Shown: piece by piece, positions 3,613 to 6,476 of the stretch | Layout of the letters: every line of letters starts with the position of its first letter | How positions within the stretch are numbered: position 1 is the first letter of the stretch | Assembly: GCA_946891915.1 (NCBI GenBank) | Contig: CAMPNN010000047.1 | Coordinates: forward strand, 1-6,476 | Reading direction: 5' to 3' | DNA length: 6,476 bases | From: an uncultured Bifidobacteriaceae bacterium | GTDB lineage: Bacteria; Actinomycetota; Actinomycetes; Actinomycetales; Bifidobacteriaceae | Translations under genes and position numbers: made by a program | The notes under the pieces: model-generated | Databases searched by the model: none | The model's input: only the letters and a program-made list of their open reading frames with translations | What the model was told of the DNA's origin: nothing

Positions 3613-6476
3613 ATGGTAGATCGTAGTGGTTTGCACGAAGATACGCCAAAGAAAACGCTTCGTAAAGCTCATGCTGTGAAGCGTTCTCGTGCTCTACGCA
3701 CTGGTGTTGCAGGTGTGGCAGTCGCTTCGACTTTGGCTATGATGCTTCCGTCGCTTGTGGCTTCTGCGCTACAGCCTACTCAAAAAGATATTATCGATGC
3801 GTCTAGTGCGACGCGAAAAATGGGCAAAGGTAAGCCTGATCCGGACGAATTAAACATGCAGCGTTGGGGCGCTGGAGTGCTTAATAAGAACGTGCAAACG
3901 CAGAAGTTTGTGGAGCTTGCTCGTCGCGATGCTCAGTTGCAAAAGTTGCGTGAGGCTGATGCGCAAAGCCAGCATGGGGATGAGGATTCTGATGAATCTC
4001 AGGCAGATAGTTCAAATCAAGAATCTCAGAAATCTCCGAATAATAGCGAAGATAATAAAGATAATAAGGTTGATGAATCTAAGCAATCTTACGATGGGCA
4101 TAGTGTTGGAGAAAATCTTGGGTCGGCTCCGAGCACGTTTGTGCCTGATTATTATGAGAGATTAGCGAGTAGTAATTCGGCTGATAGTGCCGTTAAGAAC
4201 TCGGCTGATGATTCTGCTAAAAATTCGGATGATACTGCCGTTAAGAATTCTGCTGATGATTCTGCTGCGATTAAGAAAAGTTCAGTAGATTCTTCAGTTT
4301 CTGCAAATCCTACAGTTTCTGCAAATTCGGCAGGTGCTGCAGTAAGTGCGCCTGCTCCAGTGCAGCAAGCGCAGCCAGCAGTAAAGCCAGAGTCGAAGCC
4401 AACGGTTCAGCCAGCTGCAAAGGAATCAACGCCGGCTGCAAAGCCAGTTCAGAAGGTTGAGAATAAGCCGGCTGCAAAGCCAGAATCGACGACGACACCA
4501 CAGCCAGCAGACGTAAAGCCAGCTGCAAAGCCAGCTGATACTCCTGCAGTGAAACAACCTGCACAACCTGCAGACGCAAAACCAGCCGCTAAGCCAGAAG
4601 AAGCAAAGCAACCAACAAATGCTGGTGGCGTTAAGCCTGCTGAGGTTAAGCCAGCTGAAAATAAGCAGCCTGCAAGTGCGCAGCCTGCAAATGCTGAAAG
4701 CTCGAAGCCTGCAAGCGAGCAGAATACAAATGCACAGCCTTCAAGCACTCACGCAGAAAATACGAATACAGTAAGTGCTGAAAATAAGCCGAAAGTGCGT
4801 AAGTCTAGGTCTGTTGATAGCGGCAATAGTGCTTCCGACGGGAGTAGTGTACCTTCTTCGGCAAATGCACCTGCAACTCCTGCAAACAATACAGTTACAC
4901 CGTCTACTCCTGTAACTTCAACAGGTGCAGGATCTAATGCTGGTGCTGGAAATACAGCGAGCACAAGTGCAGATACAACTGCACAAGGCAATACACAAGG
5001 GCAAGGTTCACAAGGCTCTGCGCAAGGCTCTGCTCAAGGTTCGCAAACCAATGCACAAGGTTCGCAAAGCAGTGCAGAAGGTGCAACTACAGGCACCACA
5101 GGCGAAGATAAAAACGCTACGCCTTCAGCTCCTAGCTCAACGCCTTCACCTACTTCTACACCTGCCGCTGGCACTCCAAACGCTGGCGCAACAAACACAG
5201 CAACTGATCCAAACAGCCAGGTAATTAAGCCGAATACAGATAATCAAACGGCTGACAGCACAGATAAAGCCAACAAACAGGTACAAACCGACAAAAAGCC
5301 AAAAGCTACGTACAATTTGAAAATTCGCTATACGATTGGTGGTGCTGCGAATAAGCAGCTTGTGCAGCCGTACGAGCTTACGATTGACGTTGAAAAGTTG
5401 AATAAGCTTGACGATGTTAATAGTTACGAATACATTGAGCTTCCAAAGTCTGCTGGATACCGCCCATCCGTATATCACTCCGGTGATTACCAGTACTACG
5501 TTAAAAAAGGTGAGGGAGATAACAGCAAGTTCGTTATTGACGATGGCACGGATGCGGATGCTGTTCGCTACTTGCGTTTGAGCAAGAAGCTGATTACTGA
5601 TTACGCTGTAAAAGAAAGGCCGGCTGTTGAAAGCAACAACAGTGCTCAATCTTCGCAGAATACATCGTCTACGCAGTCAGGTTCAGAAGACGGCATTCAG
5701 TACTACGGCGAGTTGAACATCAACTACGCTCCTAAAACAGCTAAGTACTATGTTCGTCACTTGGTGCAGAATCTCAAGGATAAGGATAAGTTTGATGAAG
5801 CGCCTAATATTGGCAAGCCTATTGTTGTAGAACATAAAACTAAAGCCAAGAATGGCAAAGTTACAATAACTAAAGAAGTTATTCACGTTACGGAGATTAC
5901 TGGCACAGTTGGCTCGAATGTAACAGCTGTTTCAACGTATATTCGAGGCTACGAACCGGAGCATAATCTTATTAGCTCGCCGCTTTCGGATTCTGAAGAT
6001 GAAAGCGACAAGCTTGTTTTGAACCTCCGCTACTACCGTAAGGCCTATGAAGTTACTTACGATTCTGCTGGCGGCACGGATGTTACTGCTCAAAAAGTGT
6101 ATTATGGCCAGAAAGTGCCTGAGGTTCCAGAACCTACGTATCGTGGTCATGAGTTCCTTGGTTGGGAGATAGTAGAACCGGGGGATAATACTAATCGTTC
6201 GGGGGATAGTACTAATCGCTCTGTGGATAGTACTAATCGTTCGGTGGATAGTACTAATCGCTCAAGTGCTTCTAATAGGTCTGTAACTAATGAAGCGGCT
6301 AATTATACGATGCCGGATCACGATGTGCAATTCCGCGCGATATGGTCGGCTAACGAGGCCACTAACTACCGCGTGAACGTGTGGGTGCAAAAGGCGGATT
6401 TGGTTGATAAAGAGAATCCTAATTCGCTTGCAAACTACGACTTTGTTGGTCTTGTTGAGCGCAAGAATGTGCAAAC
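3613..6476 (+). CDS. Large secreted surface protein, probable adhesin (3' end outside window)
   Basis: 954 codons are open with no stop before the right edge. Residues 1-52 are a long Gram-positive signal peptide: a basic start with many Lys/Arg, hydrophobic core at about 33-49, and likely cleavage after ASA (50-52). Next come a helical segment (about 57-120), a Ser/Asp/Asn-rich stretch with 8-residue repeats (188-221), a Pro/Ala/Lys-rich stalk with recurring KPAAKP (about 245-400) and a Gly/Gln/Ser/Thr linker (about 410-560). Beta-rich modules follow: an unassigned domain (about 564-668), a MucBP-like module (about 697-810, with TGTVGSNV and a GYEP motif) and an InlB B-repeat (Listeria-Bacteroides type, about 812-913, with GW 850-851 and TMPDHD 899-904). 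This is the build of cell-wall adhesins. An LPXTG sorting signal would be expected downstream but is not visible. The true ligand is unknown. Confidence 0.88.
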   Translation, partial: MVDRSGLHEDTPKKTLRKAHAVKRSRALRTGVAGVAVASTLAMMLPSLVASALQPTQKDIIDASSATRKMGKGKPDPDELNMQRWGAGVLNKNVQTQKFVELARRDAQLQKLREADAQSQHGDEDSDESQADSSNQESQKSPNNSEDNKDNKVDESKQSYDGHSVGENLGSAPSTFVPDYYERLASSNSADSAVKNSADDSAKNSDDTAVKNSADDSAAIKKSSVDSSVSANPTVSANSAGAAVSAPAPVQQAQPAVKPESKPTVQPAAKESTPAAKPVQKVENKPAAKPESTTTPQPADVKPAAKPADTPAVKQPAQPADAKPAAKPEEAKQPTNAGGVKPAEVKPAENKQPASAQPANAESSKPASEQNTNAQPSSTHAENTNTVSAENKPKVRKSRSVDSGNSASDGSSVPSSANAPATPANNTVTPSTPVTSTGAGSNAGAGNTASTSADTTAQGNTQGQGSQGSAQGSAQGSQTNAQGSQSSAEGATTGTTGEDKNATPSAPSSTPSPTSTPAAGTPNAGATNTATDPNSQVIKPNTDNQTADSTDKANKQVQTDKKPKATYNLKIRYTIGGAANKQLVQPYELTIDVEKLNKLDDVNSYEYIELPKSAGYRPSVYHSGDYQYYVKKGEGDNSKFVIDDGTDADAVRYLRLSKKLITDYAVKERPAVESNNSAQSSQNTSSTQSGSEDGIQYYGELNINYAPKTAKYYVRHLVQNLKDKDKFDEAPNIGKPIVVEHKTKAKNGKVTITKEVIHVTEITGTVGSNVTAVSTYIRGYEPEHNLISSPLSDSEDESDKLVLNLRYYRKAYEVTYDSAGGTDVTAQKVYYGQKVPEVPEPTYRGHEFLGWEIVEPGDNTNRSGDSTNRSVDSTNRSVDSTNRSSASNRSVTNEAANYTMPDHDVQFRAIWSANEATNYRVNVWVQKADLVDKENPNSLANYDFVGLVERKNVQ
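4174..4275 (+). repeat. 24-bp (8-residue) in-frame tandem repeat
   Basis: Four units encode NSADSAVK, NSADDSAK, NSDDTAVK and NSADDSAAIK (residues 188-221). The last carries two extra residues. The DNA units differ at several synonymous sites, so the array is not freshly expanded. It lies in the flexible part just after the N-terminal helix. Confidence 0.75.
4378..4662 (+). repeat. Pro/Ala/Lys-rich stalk repeats
   Basis: Degenerate units containing KPAAKP, KPESKP or QPAD recur irregularly (residues about 256-350). At the DNA level variants of AAGCCAGCTGCAAAGCCAG recur. Such Pro/Lys-rich stretches usually span the cell wall and extend the binding domains outward. Alanine and proline codons here are mostly GCA and CCA. 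Confidence 0.6.
6181..6264 (+). repeat. 21-bp (7-residue) tandem repeat inside the InlB B-repeat
   Basis: Four units encode GDNTNRS, GDSTNRS, VDSTNRS and VDSTNRS (residues 857-884), followed by a degenerate SASNRS. Units 1 and 3 end in CGT TCG, while 2 and 4 end in CGC TCT/TCA, so the array looks like a duplicated 42-bp pair. It inserts about 40 residues between the conserved GW and TMPD of the module. Confidence 0.85.

Noticed and set aside
4310..4991. Minus-strand open frames opposite the adhesin stalk
   Set aside because: Low-complexity Ala/Leu or Gly/Phe translations produced by the repetitive Pro/Ala/Lys codons on the plus strand. The minus frames at 5146-5649 and beyond are likewise shadows.

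Overview
The window looks like chromosome from a low-GC member of the Bifidobacteriaceae, possibly Gardnerella or a close relative. The best evidence is the transfer-messenger RNA on the minus strand. Its tag reading frame spells AKSNRTEFALAA, which I recall as the bifidobacterial tag. The mixed base composition and the large surface protein also fit. The genus is an inference.

Layout. Positions 1-57 hold the compact copy of a dispersed palindromic repeat. A short promoter region leads to miaA (167-1171, +), the tRNA A37 prenyltransferase. It is followed by an AT-rich two-gene cassette: an ImmA/IrrE-type zinc peptidase (1337-1879, +), overlapping by ATGA with a small two-helix membrane protein (1876-2298, +). 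A bidirectional terminator separates the cassette from the convergent ssrA gene (2368-2761, -).

Between ssrA and the next gene lie about 850 bases without a credible gene (2762-3612). They hold the ssrA promoter and leader hairpin, a 53-bp tandem repeat, three long imperfect hairpins in a row, the expanded copy of the palindromic repeat from position 1, a run of ten G, and a promoter. The last gene (3613 to beyond the right edge, +) encodes a very large exported protein. It has a long low-complexity stalk, then beta-rich MucBP-like and InlB B-repeat modules. The part seen is 954 codons and has no stop.

How it fits together. miaA and ssrA are housekeeping translation genes. The peptidase/membrane-protein pair between them differs in composition and sits against the 3' end of ssrA, a common integration site for islands, so it may be a small defence, immunity or prophage-remnant module. 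The surface protein is probably an adhesin. Its upstream G tract and its internal tandem repeats (8-residue and 7-residue units) are the kind of sequence that changes by slippage, suggesting variable expression and variable structure.
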